DNA of 27,105 bases from Verrucomicrobiales bacterium (GCA_013003335.1 JABDJT010000214.1:1-27105); one strand, 5' to 3'; counted from the first letter of the stretch, positions 1-8,420 are shown. Program-made: numbers and translations. The notes: generated by a model from the sequence alone, not told the origin.

Positions 1-1
1 C

Positions 2-208
2 GACAGCCCATACTGGATGCGACCGTTTCATACCTACAAGACATTCTGCCCCTACCTGGTGGGCTCCCATGAGCAGGTGGCCGCGGAAATCGCCGCCTAC
101 ATCGACTTGGGACATCGCACTTTCATCCTCGATATCCCTGCCAGCGAAGAGGAACTCGATCATATCGGACGAGTGTTTGAAAACCTGACTACCCCCCTCG
201 CAGTATGA
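2..208 (+). CDS. Luciferase-like (LLM class) flavin-dependent monooxygenase, C-terminal fragment
   Basis: The open frame enters from the left edge, so only the last 68 residues are present. The stretch PYLVGSHEQVAAEI followed by a Gly-rich turn and TFILDIPASEEELDHIG matches the C-terminal end of bacterial luciferase-like / alkanesulfonate monooxygenase-type FMN enzymes, including the versions found in NRPS and PKS clusters. Such enzymes use reduced flavin and O2 to oxidise a substrate. The stop codon overlaps the start of the adenylation gene in an ATGA arrangement, so the two are almost certainly co-translated, and the oxygenase probably acts in the same pathway, perhaps on the carrier-bound intermediate (inference). 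The flavin-binding core lies outside the window, so the subfamily is uncertain. Confidence 0.75.
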   Translation, partial: DSPYWMRPFHTYKTFCPYLVGSHEQVAAEIAAYIDLGHRTFILDIPASEEELDHIGRVFENLTTPLAV

Positions 209-1788
209 GCCAACTGATCCAGGACTACACCACCCTTCAAGCAACACAGCGTCCCGACGCCACAGCGATCGTTGCCGGCGATGAAAGTTTGACCTATCGC
301 CAGCTTGAAACACGAAGCAACCAACTCGCCAACCTGCTGCGCGAAGCGGGGTGCCGCCCCGGGGATCGCGTCTGCCTCTTTCTGGATAAGTCGCCGGCTG
401 CAATCATCGCGATGCACGGCGTGCTCAAGGCGGATGCCGTTTACGTACCTGTCGATGTGACGAGCCCTGCGCCACGTCTTGCCGCCATCGTGAAATCGTG
501 CAGGCCCGCCGTGATCCTCGCAGAAAAGGCTGCGGGAAAACTCCTCAAGCCGGTGCTGGCCGAAGCGAACCTCGATTCCTCTCCCCGGATCGGGACACTG
601 GATGCGGAGCTTGATTTCCAAACCGATTTCGATGCCGCGGAGCTGGAAAAGGCCAGTGAAGAACTCCCCGAATCCACAAACGGGCCGGAAGACATCGCTC
701 ACATCCTGTTCACCTCGGGTTCGACCGGGACACCCAAGGGCGTGATGCTCTCCCACCGCAACGTTTGTCACTTTGTGGACTGGGGTCGCGAATACTTCGG
801 AATCGGTCCCGACGATCGCACCTCCGGTCATTCACCGTTTCACTTTGATCTCTCCACGTTCGACATTTACGGCAGTCTTTCCGCCGGGGCCCAACTTCAC
901 CTTGTTCCCGCAATGGCGAATCTGCTGCCGAAAAATCTCGCGCAGTTCATTCGGGAATCGGAATTGACCCAATGGTTCTCCGTCCCGTCAGCTCTGAACC
1001 TGATGGCCCGAAGCGAAGTGATCCGGGAGAACGATTTCCCGTCCTTGGAACGACTGCTCTGGTGCGGGGAAGTCCTTCCGACTCCCACGCTCATTCACTT
1101 GATGGAGCGACTCCCACACGTGGAGTTCACCAATCTCTACGGGCCGACCGAAACGACCATTGCGAGCAGCTATTTCACGATGGAGAAAGTCCCGGCGGAC
1201 CCCCGCGACCCTGTCCCGATCGGCCGGGCCTGCGATGGCGAGGAGCTTTGCATCCTCGATTCCGATCTGCAACCCGTCCCCGACGGCGAAAAGGGCGATC
1301 TTTATATCAGCGGCGATGGCCTCAGCAAGGGATACTGGGAAGATCCGGAAAAAACCCGGGAAGTTTTCCTGGATCGCGAGGACCAGCTTGTCTACCGGAC
1401 CGGGGATATCGCCTACGTGGGCGAAGACGGCATGTTTTACTTCGTGGGGCGCAACGATTCTCAAATCAAGAGCCGCGGCTATCGAATTGAACTGGGCGAA
1501 ATTGAGGCGGCATTCAACTCGCTGGAGATCATCAAGGAATGTGCCGTTGTGGGGGTCCCGAGTTCCGGTTTCGAAGGTACTGCGATCTGTTGCGCTTACG
1601 TCCCGCAAAACGGGGACGACGTTTCGCCGGAGGCACTGCGCAAAGGCGCTTCCGAACTGCTGCCCCGCTACATGCTTCCAAAACAGTGGCAACAGTACCG
1701 GAAACTGCCGAAGACCGGGAACGGGAAATCCAATCGCAGGGAAATCAGGGAAACTTTTGAGTCCCGGATGACGACAGAAAACAATTAG
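205..1788 (+). CDS. Free-standing amino acid adenylation enzyme (NRPS A domain)
   Basis: This 527-residue protein is a complete stand-alone A domain of the AMP-binding superfamily. It would activate an amino acid with ATP and load it on a carrier protein. The P-loop core LFTSGSTGTPKGV is at about 168-180, NLYGPTETT at 310-318, YRTGD at 397-401, the hinge-region GRNDSQIKSRGYRIELGEIE at 415-434, and the catalytic lysine is K508 in LPKTGNGK. By hand alignment to GrsA-PheA I read the specificity positions as D215, L216, F219, F258, L285, C287, L311, I319, A320, K508. The closest code I recall is the cysteine type (DLYNLSLIWK), but with Phe and Ala at two positions the substrate remains uncertain. 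The ATGA overlap with the oxygenase and a carrier-protein gene 4 nt downstream indicate one operon. No condensation or thioesterase domain is attached. Confidence 0.93.
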   Translation: MSQLIQDYTTLQATQRPDATAIVAGDESLTYRQLETRSNQLANLLREAGCRPGDRVCLFLDKSPAAIIAMHGVLKADAVYVPVDVTSPAPRLAAIVKSCRPAVILAEKAAGKLLKPVLAEANLDSSPRIGTLDAELDFQTDFDAAELEKASEELPESTNGPEDIAHILFTSGSTGTPKGVMLSHRNVCHFVDWGREYFGIGPDDRTSGHSPFHFDLSTFDIYGSLSAGAQLHLVPAMANLLPKNLAQFIRESELTQWFSVPSALNLMARSEVIRENDFPSLERLLWCGEVLPTPTLIHLMERLPHVEFTNLYGPTETTIASSYFTMEKVPADPRDPVPIGRACDGEELCILDSDLQPVPDGEKGDLYISGDGLSKGYWEDPEKTREVFLDREDQLVYRTGDIAYVGEDGMFYFVGRNDSQIKSRGYRIELGEIEAAFNSLEIIKECAVVGVPSSGFEGTAICCAYVPQNGDDVSPEALRKGASELLPRYMLPKQWQQYRKLPKTGNGKSNRREIRETFESRMTTENN

Positions 1789-1792
1789 GAAA

Positions 1793-2056
1793 ATGACGGT
1801 CCAGACCAAAACTGCTTCCATTCCGGATCTCACGGAAACGATCATTCAGATTTTCGCTGACCACCTCGCCATCGACATCGACGATATCGAACTCGACCTG
1901 ATCGACGAGGGCCTGCTCGATTCGCTCGCCGTAGTCGATCTGCTCCTGCAATTGGAAAAGCAGCTCGGGTTCACGGTCGTCATGGAGGAATTGGATCTCG
2001 AAGACTTGCGCACCGTTCGACGGATCGAAGCATTGGTCCTGCGGGACAAGGAATAG
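1793..2056 (+). CDS. Acyl/peptidyl carrier protein
   Basis: This 87-residue acidic protein has the carrier-protein signature. EGLLDSLAVVDLL at about 39-51 places the phosphopantetheine attachment serine at S44 in a D-S-L motif at the start of helix 2. The length is normal for a discrete ACP/PCP. A purine-rich TTAGGAAAATG precedes the start, 4 nt after the adenylation gene, and the next gene follows after 2 nt. It is therefore the likely partner of the upstream adenylation enzyme, carrying the activated amino acid as a thioester while the oxygenase, the GNAT-like protein and the formyltransferase act. Which of these use the tethered form is inference. Confidence 0.92.
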   Translation: MTVQTKTASIPDLTETIIQIFADHLAIDIDDIELDLIDEGLLDSLAVVDLLLQLEKQLGFTVVMEELDLEDLRTVRRIEALVLRDKE

Positions 2057-2058
2057 TT

Positions 2059-3150
2059 ATGGCCATCACGAAGACCGCAACAAAGGGCATCCGCCCCCTT
2101 GAACAGAAAGACATTGGGCAGGTGTCGACGCTTTTCCTTGAATCGTTTCGAAACAAGAAACAATCGGAAGATTGCCTCAACCAGTACTTCAGGGAAATCT
2201 ACCTGGAACACCCGCTGCGGGATCCGGAAATTCCCTCGCTGGTTTTCGAAAACTCCGGAATCATCGAAGGCTTCATCGGGGTGACGTTGGGAAAAATGCT
2301 CTTTCGGGGCGAACCCGTCACCGCCGCTGTCAGCAGCGCATTCGTTGTCAAAGCCGACGCATCCGGCAATCGGAACCCACTTACCGGGATTAGCTTATTG
2401 AGGGAATTTCTCGGCGGAAAACAGGATCTTTCCGTAGCCGACGCAGCGAACGAGACAACCCGTCAACTGTGGACCAAATCAGGAGGAGCCATTGCCTATC
2501 CATACAGCTTCACCTGGACGCGCCCCCTCCAACCCTTGCAGGCTATGCTCGAACTGGATGCCGTTCCATCCACGCTGCATCGATACGCCAAGCCGGGAGC
2601 CTGGCTGGGCGATCAAGTCGCCACACAGATCCCGCCGATTAAGCCACGCCGGCCGGATTGCCGGGTCGAGGATATCGATTCGGCCGTATTGCTGGATCTC
2701 TGGAGCACTCTGCCAAAGCAATCCCTCGTGCCCGACTACGATCTGAACTCGCTCCAATGGCTGATCGACAAAGCGTGTGAGAGTGAAACCGAAGGTCCAC
2801 TCGCGATGCGGGTGGTGCGATCTCAGAAAGGAAAAGCCCTGGGCTGGTACGTTTACTTCCGAAAACGAAATTCGATCGGTCGGGTTCTTCAAATAGCGGC
2901 TTTTCCCGGTTCCATGGACGTGGTCCTCGACTGCCTTATCCACGAGGCTCACGGGGAAGGACTCGCGGCCCTGCGGGGACGCGCCGAACCGGATCACCTC
3001 TACGTTTTCAACAAACGCTTCTGTGCCTTCCAGGGCCGTCCCTGGTGTCTTGTCCACTCCCCTGACCCGGACATCGTAAATGCTTTTCAGAGCGCCGATG
3101 TTTTCTTCTCCGGCTTCGACGGTGAACTCTGGATGAAAGTCAATGCCTGA
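2059..3150 (+). CDS. GNAT-like acyltransferase of an NRPS-like operon
   Basis: This 363-residue protein starts with an N-acetyltransferase-like fold. IRPLEQKDIGQVSTLFLESF at 11-30 is the usual first strand and helix, GFIGV at 71-75 fits the central strand, and the VSSAFVVKA segment at about 91-99 sits where the acyl-CoA-binding strand and loop are expected. The canonical R/Q-x-x-G-x-A/G pyrophosphate loop is poorly kept (ASGNRNPLTGISLL instead). The second half (about 190-363) may be a second GNAT-like lobe with WYVYFRKRNSIGRVLQIAAF. I see no catalytic residue I can name. It lies 2 nt after the carrier-protein gene, so it may transfer an acyl group to or from the tethered product. The family call is moderate and the reaction is unknown. 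Confidence 0.62.
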   Translation: MAITKTATKGIRPLEQKDIGQVSTLFLESFRNKKQSEDCLNQYFREIYLEHPLRDPEIPSLVFENSGIIEGFIGVTLGKMLFRGEPVTAAVSSAFVVKADASGNRNPLTGISLLREFLGGKQDLSVADAANETTRQLWTKSGGAIAYPYSFTWTRPLQPLQAMLELDAVPSTLHRYAKPGAWLGDQVATQIPPIKPRRPDCRVEDIDSAVLLDLWSTLPKQSLVPDYDLNSLQWLIDKACESETEGPLAMRVVRSQKGKALGWYVYFRKRNSIGRVLQIAAFPGSMDVVLDCLIHEAHGEGLAALRGRAEPDHLYVFNKRFCAFQGRPWCLVHSPDPDIVNAFQSADVFFSGFDGELWMKVNA

Positions 3151-3161
3151 CCCCCGGTCCG

Positions 3162-4019
3162 ATGAGAATTCTGATTTGCGCCGAGGAGTCCGCCGGAATT
3201 CAAACCCTCCGGGCAGCAAAAGCGAGTGAACACGAGATCGTCGCCGTTCTCACGACCCCGGATGATTCGAAAGACGAACGCCCAGGCGTGACCGCGGCCG
3301 GACTCGCGTCCCGTTTTGGATTTCCTGTATGGTACGCCGAACAGGTGAAGGATCCCGACTTTGCCACAGTCATTAAGGAGGAAGCAGTGGACATCCTGCT
3401 CAATGTCCATTCCCTCCACATCGTCCACGAAGAAGTTGTCAACGCTCCCCGCGTCGGTGCCTTCAATCTTCATCCCGGCCCCCTGCCCCGCTACGCCGGG
3501 ATGAATGCTCCGAGTTGGGCGATCCTCAACGGGGAATCAAGCCACGGAGTCACTCTCCACTGGATGGAAGCGGGAATCGACACCGGGGACATCGCCTGGC
3601 AGGAACAATTTGAGCTTTCCCCCGGTGAAACCGGGCTCGATGTGAGTCGCCGCTGCACCCGGGTTGGGATTGAATTGATCCAAAAGCTGCTCGCAGCGGA
3701 TCCCGAACGGATTCCCCGCGAAAAACAGGATTTCTCCCGGCGAACCTACCACGGTTTCGAGCGTCCTTTTGGAGGAGATCTGCCCTGGCACAGCGCCGCT
3801 CTTTTCGAACAGTTCGTCCGGGCCTGTTGTTTTCACCCGCTACCCTCGCCCTGGGGTATCCCGACGATTCCCTTCCGTGATGGAACCCTCGGCATTCTCG
3901 AAGCCGCCCGGACAGGAGAGGGTTGCGACTTGCAACCCGGAAACGTGGAGTGCCGGGGGGAAAAATTGTTTCTCGCAACCGATGATGAATGGCTCGAGTT
4001 GAAGCGAACCACGATGTAG
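3162..4019 (+). CDS. Formyltransferase related to methionyl-tRNA formyltransferase
   Basis: This 285-residue protein has the formyltransferase catalytic fold. FNLHPGPLPRYAG at 101-113 supplies N102 and H104, and MEAGIDTGDIAW at 135-146 supplies D140. The N/H/D spacing is identical to the catalytic triad of E. coli Fmt (N106, H108, D144). The enzyme would move a formyl group from 10-formyltetrahydrofolate to an amine. It is shorter than Fmt (about 315), the C-terminal part does not look like the tRNA-binding OB domain, and it sits in a biosynthetic operon. It is therefore more likely a specialised enzyme formylating an amino or hydroxylamino group of the pathway product than the housekeeping Fmt. 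It starts 11 nt after the GNAT-like gene and ends the operon, convergent with the kinase gene. Confidence 0.88.
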   Translation: MRILICAEESAGIQTLRAAKASEHEIVAVLTTPDDSKDERPGVTAAGLASRFGFPVWYAEQVKDPDFATVIKEEAVDILLNVHSLHIVHEEVVNAPRVGAFNLHPGPLPRYAGMNAPSWAILNGESSHGVTLHWMEAGIDTGDIAWQEQFELSPGETGLDVSRRCTRVGIELIQKLLAADPERIPREKQDFSRRTYHGFERPFGGDLPWHSAALFEQFVRACCFHPLPSPWGIPTIPFRDGTLGILEAARTGEGCDLQPGNVECRGEKLFLATDDEWLELKRTTM

Positions 4020-4078
4020 TCGATCGAATTCAGTCGGAACACCGAACTTCGCTCCGAAGATCGATGCAACGGCCAGGT

Positions 4079-6922
4079 TCAACTCGCCAGGGCCATTCCG
4101 CTGATATTTTCTTTCACCGACTTGAGCAGGTCGTCGGGCAAATAGGGCTTCGGGAGAAATGTGGCTTCCTCGGGGATAACGGCTTCGCCACGGAAAATTT
4201 CTGCCGAATAACCACTCGTGTAGACCACGGAGAGTTCCGGTTTGTCCGCTTTCAGTTTTTCTGCCAGTTCATGGCCCGTCAGGCCTTCCGGCATCACGAC
4301 GTCGGTGACGAGAAGGTCAATCTCTCCGCGTTGCGAAGCCCAAATTTCCAGGGCCGCAGGCCCGTCAGCGGCTTCGATCACCCGGTATCCGTTCATCGTG
4401 AGGATCTTTTTTGCAATCAACCGGACCATCGCTTCGTCTTCGACCAGAAGAATCGTTTCCGTCCCCTTCAACGCGGATTCATTACGGCCGCATTCCAGCG
4501 TCGGCACAGTTTCCCGGACAGATGGGTTTTTGGTGCAGAGCGGAAGCCAAACCGAAAATTCAGTCCCGATACCCACCTCGCTTTCGACGGTCATCCAGCC
4601 TCCGTGTTGCTGGACGATTCCAAATGCGGTTGCCAGACCCAATCCTGTTCCCTTGCCGACATCTTTTGTCGTAAAGAACGGTTCGAAAATATGAGGCAAT
4701 TTTTCCGGCTCAATCCCGGTTCCGGTATCGGCCATCTTTATTCGGACGAATTCCCCCGGGTCGATATTGCCGGGTAATTTTTCTTCTTCGGAAAGTAACC
4801 TTTCGATGTTTGTCTGGATGCTGAGCCGTCCTCCCTGTGGCATCGCGTCCCTCGCATTGACAGCAAGATTCAAAATCACCTGTTCGAGCATCGCCTGGTC
4901 AGCTTCCACCCGGGGCGACCCCTCACAAAAATCGCAGACGAGTTCGATATCTTCTCCGATCAACCTTCTCAACATCGATCCCACTTCATCGACGCAGTCA
5001 TTCATCCCGACCAGTGTCAGCTTCATCGGCTGTCTCCGACTGAACGCAAGCAATTGACGGGTCAACTCGGACGCACGCCGGGTCGCTGCCACCACCTCGT
5101 CGAGACGGGACCGGCTCTCACCGTTCACCTGTGAAGTGACGAGGACGGCGTTCCCCTGGATCACGGTAAGCAGGTTATTGAAATCGTGGGCAACCCCTCC
5201 TGCGAGTTGGCCGATCGCCTGCATTTTCTGAGACTGCCTCAACTTTTCCTCGAGCACCCTCCGTTCCCCTGTATCCCTTACGAAAATGTTCAACCAGATC
5301 TTGGGATTTTCGGGAACCGTACAGAGCGAAACCTCAGCCGGGAAAACCTCGCCATCCACGCGGCGACCTTCGATTTCAAGACGCTCAAACAAGGATTGCC
5401 CCTGGTCATTCGATATCCTGGAGAGAATATCCGGAAGAAAGTTTTGGACCGGCTCTCCGATCGCGTGATCCGGAACATAACCGAAAATGGATTCGGACTG
5501 CCCGCTCCAGCTGATCACGACCCCGTTCGAATCGACACCGACAACGGCATCCATCGCGGTGTCGAGAAGAAGCTGATTGAGCCTCGATTGATCACGAATC
5601 GCCGCGGTCGATTCCCCCACCTTCCGATGAAGAATCATGTTCCATACCACCACCATCGTCGCAATCAAGGCAATGGCGCAGACCACAAGACCGACGAGCT
5701 TGAGATTCACCGAAACATTTTCACTGGCGACTTTGAACACGAACTGATCCAGCCAATCCGTTTCCTCCGGGATGGTCGCGATACCGGTTTCTTCATAAGT
5801 CAGCGCAATATTTTTCCAACGCCCTGGATTCATATGACCCATCTCGACGACGTCGGGCACAACATACCTCATCATCAACTCAGCCTCCCGAAGGAGTTGC
5901 CACCTCTCCAACCTTCCTTCCACGCCGGGCAGTTGCATGATGTAATCGGCGATTTCTTCGGGGTGATGCATCGCAAAATCCCAACCCCGGACGCAGGCAC
6001 GGATCATCGCTTCCGTCGTCTCGCGATTCTCGTAGGCGAATGCCTCAGTGGTGGAGAGCGTGTCGCCGTAAAAATCGATGCCGTAGTCCACCGGCAAAAG
6101 CATATATGGATAGAATCCCTTGTGCCGCATTCTCGGCGCCTGGCTCGTGGCATATCCCGAAATCGCATCAACTTTACCCTCCAGCAACTCCTCCACGCTC
6201 CATTTTCCTTCCACGAAGTCCACCTGGTCCGGAGAAACTCCCTCCCGAATCAACATGGCGCGAAATTGAGCCGACCCGCCTGCCTCGGAAACCACAACTC
6301 GCTTGCCCACAAGGTCCGAAGGAACCCGAATGCCGGCCGCCCGGTCCATCAGCAGAATGTAGGGTGAGGTTTGGAAAAACACGGCGCAGGCGACAGTCGG
6401 CTCCCCTTTCATTCTTGCGAGAATCACTTCAGACCCAGCTACACAGAAATCCGCATCTCCCGCAAGCATAGTGCCCAACGCGTCGAGATCTGGTCCACCT
6501 TCGCGGACCTCCACATCCAGCCCTTCCTCCTGGAAATAGCCGTTACGCAGGGCGGCATAGTAGCCTGCGAACTGAAACTGATGCCGCCATTTCAATTGAA
6601 GGGTTACCTTTCGTATATCCTGCTCACCGTCTCCTTGAGAATTGGCATCGGCCCGCACCGGTTCCGGGAAATATCCGAAACAAACGGCCGTGACAGCACC
6701 TAGCACGAGGGATGTAGCGCGAGCGGTTATCGTAAAAATGGGGGAGTGAACGAAGAAAGTAACAATTATTGTTATTATTGCAAATATAATTTTTAAGAAA
6801 TATGAATGATCACGGTTTCTATGAAATCGAGTGATGACCGCAAACCCGGCCGACACCGGAACCGGAGGCAAAATTAGCGCGGAAATGCCCAAAATCCGCC
6901 GAGGAATCGGTGACCAGCGCAT
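4079..6922 (-). CDS. Hybrid sensor histidine kinase with NMT1/THI5-like sensor, PAS, HisKA, HATPase and REC
   Basis: This 947-residue protein is a membrane hybrid kinase. An NMT1/THI5-like (SsuA-type) solute-binding domain runs from about 105 to 395 and opens with LQLKWRHQFQFAGYYAA. One membrane segment lies at 408-430, PAS at about 445-555, HisKA with H579 in GGVAHDFNNLL, and HATPase with N685/N689, DTGTG at 732-736 and GKGTGLGL at 756-763. A C-terminal receiver has acidic D829/E830, phosphorylatable D874, T902 and K925. The ligand is probably a small metabolite bound outside the membrane, followed by phosphotransfer to its own receiver. The start is uncertain: the first 90 residues contain two hydrophobic stretches encoded by unusually AT-rich DNA, and the ATG at 6922 is only 11 nt from the divergent CBS gene. 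A weak internal GTG at 6706 is the only other candidate I found, and it would give a poor signal peptide. Confidence 0.92.
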   Translation of the reverse strand: MRWSPIPRRILGISALILPPVPVSAGFAVITRFHRNRDHSYFLKIIFAIITIIVTFFVHSPIFTITARATSLVLGAVTAVCFGYFPEPVRADANSQGDGEQDIRKVTLQLKWRHQFQFAGYYAALRNGYFQEEGLDVEVREGGPDLDALGTMLAGDADFCVAGSEVILARMKGEPTVACAVFFQTSPYILLMDRAAGIRVPSDLVGKRVVVSEAGGSAQFRAMLIREGVSPDQVDFVEGKWSVEELLEGKVDAISGYATSQAPRMRHKGFYPYMLLPVDYGIDFYGDTLSTTEAFAYENRETTEAMIRACVRGWDFAMHHPEEIADYIMQLPGVEGRLERWQLLREAELMMRYVVPDVVEMGHMNPGRWKNIALTYEETGIATIPEETDWLDQFVFKVASENVSVNLKLVGLVVCAIALIATMVVVWNMILHRKVGESTAAIRDQSRLNQLLLDTAMDAVVGVDSNGVVISWSGQSESIFGYVPDHAIGEPVQNFLPDILSRISNDQGQSLFERLEIEGRRVDGEVFPAEVSLCTVPENPKIWLNIFVRDTGERRVLEEKLRQSQKMQAIGQLAGGVAHDFNNLLTVIQGNAVLVTSQVNGESRSRLDEVVAATRRASELTRQLLAFSRRQPMKLTLVGMNDCVDEVGSMLRRLIGEDIELVCDFCEGSPRVEADQAMLEQVILNLAVNARDAMPQGGRLSIQTNIERLLSEEEKLPGNIDPGEFVRIKMADTGTGIEPEKLPHIFEPFFTTKDVGKGTGLGLATAFGIVQQHGGWMTVESEVGIGTEFSVWLPLCTKNPSVRETVPTLECGRNESALKGTETILLVEDEAMVRLIAKKILTMNGYRVIEAADGPAALEIWASQRGEIDLLVTDVVMPEGLTGHELAEKLKADKPELSVVYTSGYSAEIFRGEAVIPEEATFLPKPYLPDDLLKSVKENISGMALAS
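6761..6773. promoter_or_regulatory. 13-nt perfect palindrome in AT-rich divergent region (possible operator)
   Basis: AACAATTATTGTT is a perfect inverted repeat (AACAAT-T-ATTGTT) inside the most AT-rich stretch of the window. It lies within the predicted N-terminal coding part of the kinase and upstream of the divergent CBS gene. Its symmetry and length suit a dimeric regulator. No regulator is identified, so this is only a candidate. Confidence 0.3.
6785..6790 (+). promoter_or_regulatory. Candidate -10 box (TATAAT) upstream of the CBS/OCD pair
   Basis: This is a perfect TATAAT on the plus strand in AT-rich DNA, about 140 nt before the CBS start. I found no good TTGACA-like element at 16-18 nt spacing: the sequence there is the palindrome AACAATTATTGTT, which could replace or occlude a -35 element. 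The match may reflect base composition alone. Confidence 0.25.
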
Positions 6923-6933
6923 GACCTTGGGCC

Positions 6934-7353
6934 ATGCGAAAAAACGAATCCGTGACTCACATCATGACCAGGGACCCGATCACCATTCATCATGGTGATT
7001 CCATTTCCAAGGTCCGCGAAATCTTCGTCAACAACGATATCCATCACCTTCCGGTCGTCAGTGGCAGGGAACTGGTTGGCATGATCAGTTGGACTGACCT
7101 GATGCGAGTGAGTTTTGGCGATGCATTCGATCAGGATGACCGCAGCGTGGACGTCACCCTGGATCACACTTTCACCATTGAGGACCTGATGCAGAAGGAA
7201 ATTCGCACTTTGGAAACCGACCACACCATCCGCGATGCCGCAGTAGCCCTGAGCGAAGCTGAATTCCACGCCCTGCCCGTCGTTCAGGGAGGAAATCTGG
7301 AAGGAATCGTAACCTCCAGGGACCTGATCCGATTTCTCGTAACTCTTTACTGA
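6934..7353 (+). CDS. CBS-domain pair protein
   Basis: This 139-residue protein consists only of two CBS motifs. The first is MTRDPITIHHGDSISKV through HHLPVV and GMISWTDL (about 11-66), and the second is MQKEIRTLETDHTIRDAA through HALPVV and GIVTSRDLI (about 85-136). A single pair forms a Bateman module that typically binds adenosine nucleotides such as AMP, ATP or SAM and regulates a partner. There is no fused catalytic or DNA-binding domain. It lies 8 nt before the ornithine cyclodeaminase family gene and is divergent from the hybrid kinase, so it may be an allosteric partner of the former (inference). An ATG at 6964 could be an alternative start but would remove the first strand. Confidence 0.88.
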   Translation: MRKNESVTHIMTRDPITIHHGDSISKVREIFVNNDIHHLPVVSGRELVGMISWTDLMRVSFGDAFDQDDRSVDVTLDHTFTIEDLMQKEIRTLETDHTIRDAAVALSEAEFHALPVVQGGNLEGIVTSRDLIRFLVTLY

Positions 7354-7361
7354 CTCTCCTC

Positions 7362-8420
7362 ATGGCCAGACACGAAATTCACTGTCACTATTTTTCACAG
7401 GAAGACCTGCTGGGGGCGGGCTGCCTTGATTTGCACCTGGCAATGGACGCCGCGCAAAACGCGATGCTCGCCTACAAGGACGGCGACGTCCTGTTCCCGG
7501 AGAAGATTGTGCAGATTTTCAACGACGATACCCAGGAACGCATCAATTGTCTCCCGGCCACATTCACCGCGGAGAAAGTCTGCGGGGTGAAATGGGTCTC
7601 GGTGTTCCCGCCGAATCCCGTGAAGCATGGAATCCAAAACTTGAGCGCGGTTATTATTCTATCGGAAATCGAGCACGGTTTCCCCATCGCCTTTATGGAA
7701 GGCACGCTGTGCTCCAACTTGCGTGTCGGAGCCATGGGTGGACTGGCAGCGCGCCACCTGGCACGGCAGGACTCGGAAGTCATCGGGTTCATTGGCGCCG
7801 GCGAACAAGCCAAGATGCACCTGATCGCCATGAAGACCGCAATCCCGTCGCTCAAGGAATGCCGTGTCGCGGCCAAGACGGCAGAGGAAGAGGTACTTTT
7901 CCTCAAGGAAATGGCACCCCTGATCCCGGACATGACTATCACGGGTGCGGACACCGATTTGGAAGCCGCGGCCGGCGATGCCGACATTATCGTCACTGCC
8001 ACCAGCGCCCAGGCTCCATTACTCAAGGCGGACTGGATGAAACCCGGGGCGTTTTACAGCCACGTGGGTGGATGGGAAGACGAATACGCCGTGGCAAAGC
8101 AGTGTGATAAAATTGTCTGCGACGATTGGGACACAGTGAAGCATCGCACCCAGACGCTGAGCCGGATGTACAAGGATGGCGAGCTCGGCGATGACGATGT
8201 CCATGGCAACCTGGTCGACCTCGTGGATGGGACTCTCCCCGGCCGGGAAAGCGACGATGAGCGAACCTACTTCAATGCGGTTGGGCTGGCATACACCGAC
8301 GTGGGCATCGCCCATGCGATGTATCAGCGAGCCCGTGAAGCCGGTATGGGACAGGACCTCAAGATCCAGAACGAGATGATCTTCGAACACGCTCACCTCA
8401 AGGACTGGGTGAGGCTCTGA
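7362..8420 (+). CDS. Ornithine cyclodeaminase / mu-crystallin family NAD(P)-dependent enzyme
   Basis: This 352-residue protein has the family pattern: an N-terminal dimerisation part with FPEKIVQIF near 46-54, a substrate region with GVKWVSVFPPNP at about 74-85 and GTLCSNLRVGAMGGLAA near 109-125, then a Rossmann segment VIGFIGAGEQAKMHL near 139-153. ADIIVTATSAQAPLL is the usual strand before the nicotinamide site. Relatives include ornithine cyclodeaminase, imine reductases and dehydrogenases, and proteins annotated as tyramine oxidase subunit B, which have about this length. The exact substrate cannot be told from sequence. It is probably co-transcribed with the CBS protein (8 nt gap). Whether it supplies an unusual amino acid to the upstream NRPS-like operon is open, since the kinase gene lies in between on the other strand. 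Confidence 0.85.
   Translation: MARHEIHCHYFSQEDLLGAGCLDLHLAMDAAQNAMLAYKDGDVLFPEKIVQIFNDDTQERINCLPATFTAEKVCGVKWVSVFPPNPVKHGIQNLSAVIILSEIEHGFPIAFMEGTLCSNLRVGAMGGLAARHLARQDSEVIGFIGAGEQAKMHLIAMKTAIPSLKECRVAAKTAEEEVLFLKEMAPLIPDMTITGADTDLEAAAGDADIIVTATSAQAPLLKADWMKPGAFYSHVGGWEDEYAVAKQCDKIVCDDWDTVKHRTQTLSRMYKDGELGDDDVHGNLVDLVDGTLPGRESDDERTYFNAVGLAYTDVGIAHAMYQRAREAGMGQDLKIQNEMIFEHAHLKDWVRL

Noticed and set aside
4047..4059. Hairpin CTTCG-CTC-CGAAG between the convergent formyltransferase and kinase genes as a terminator
   Set aside because: The stem is only 5 bp and has no T-run, which is too weak to report as a feature.
5186..6367. A 393-codon open frame on the plus strand opposite the hybrid kinase
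   Set aside because: It is antisense to the sensor and PAS parts of a well-supported kinase and has no protein-like motifs.
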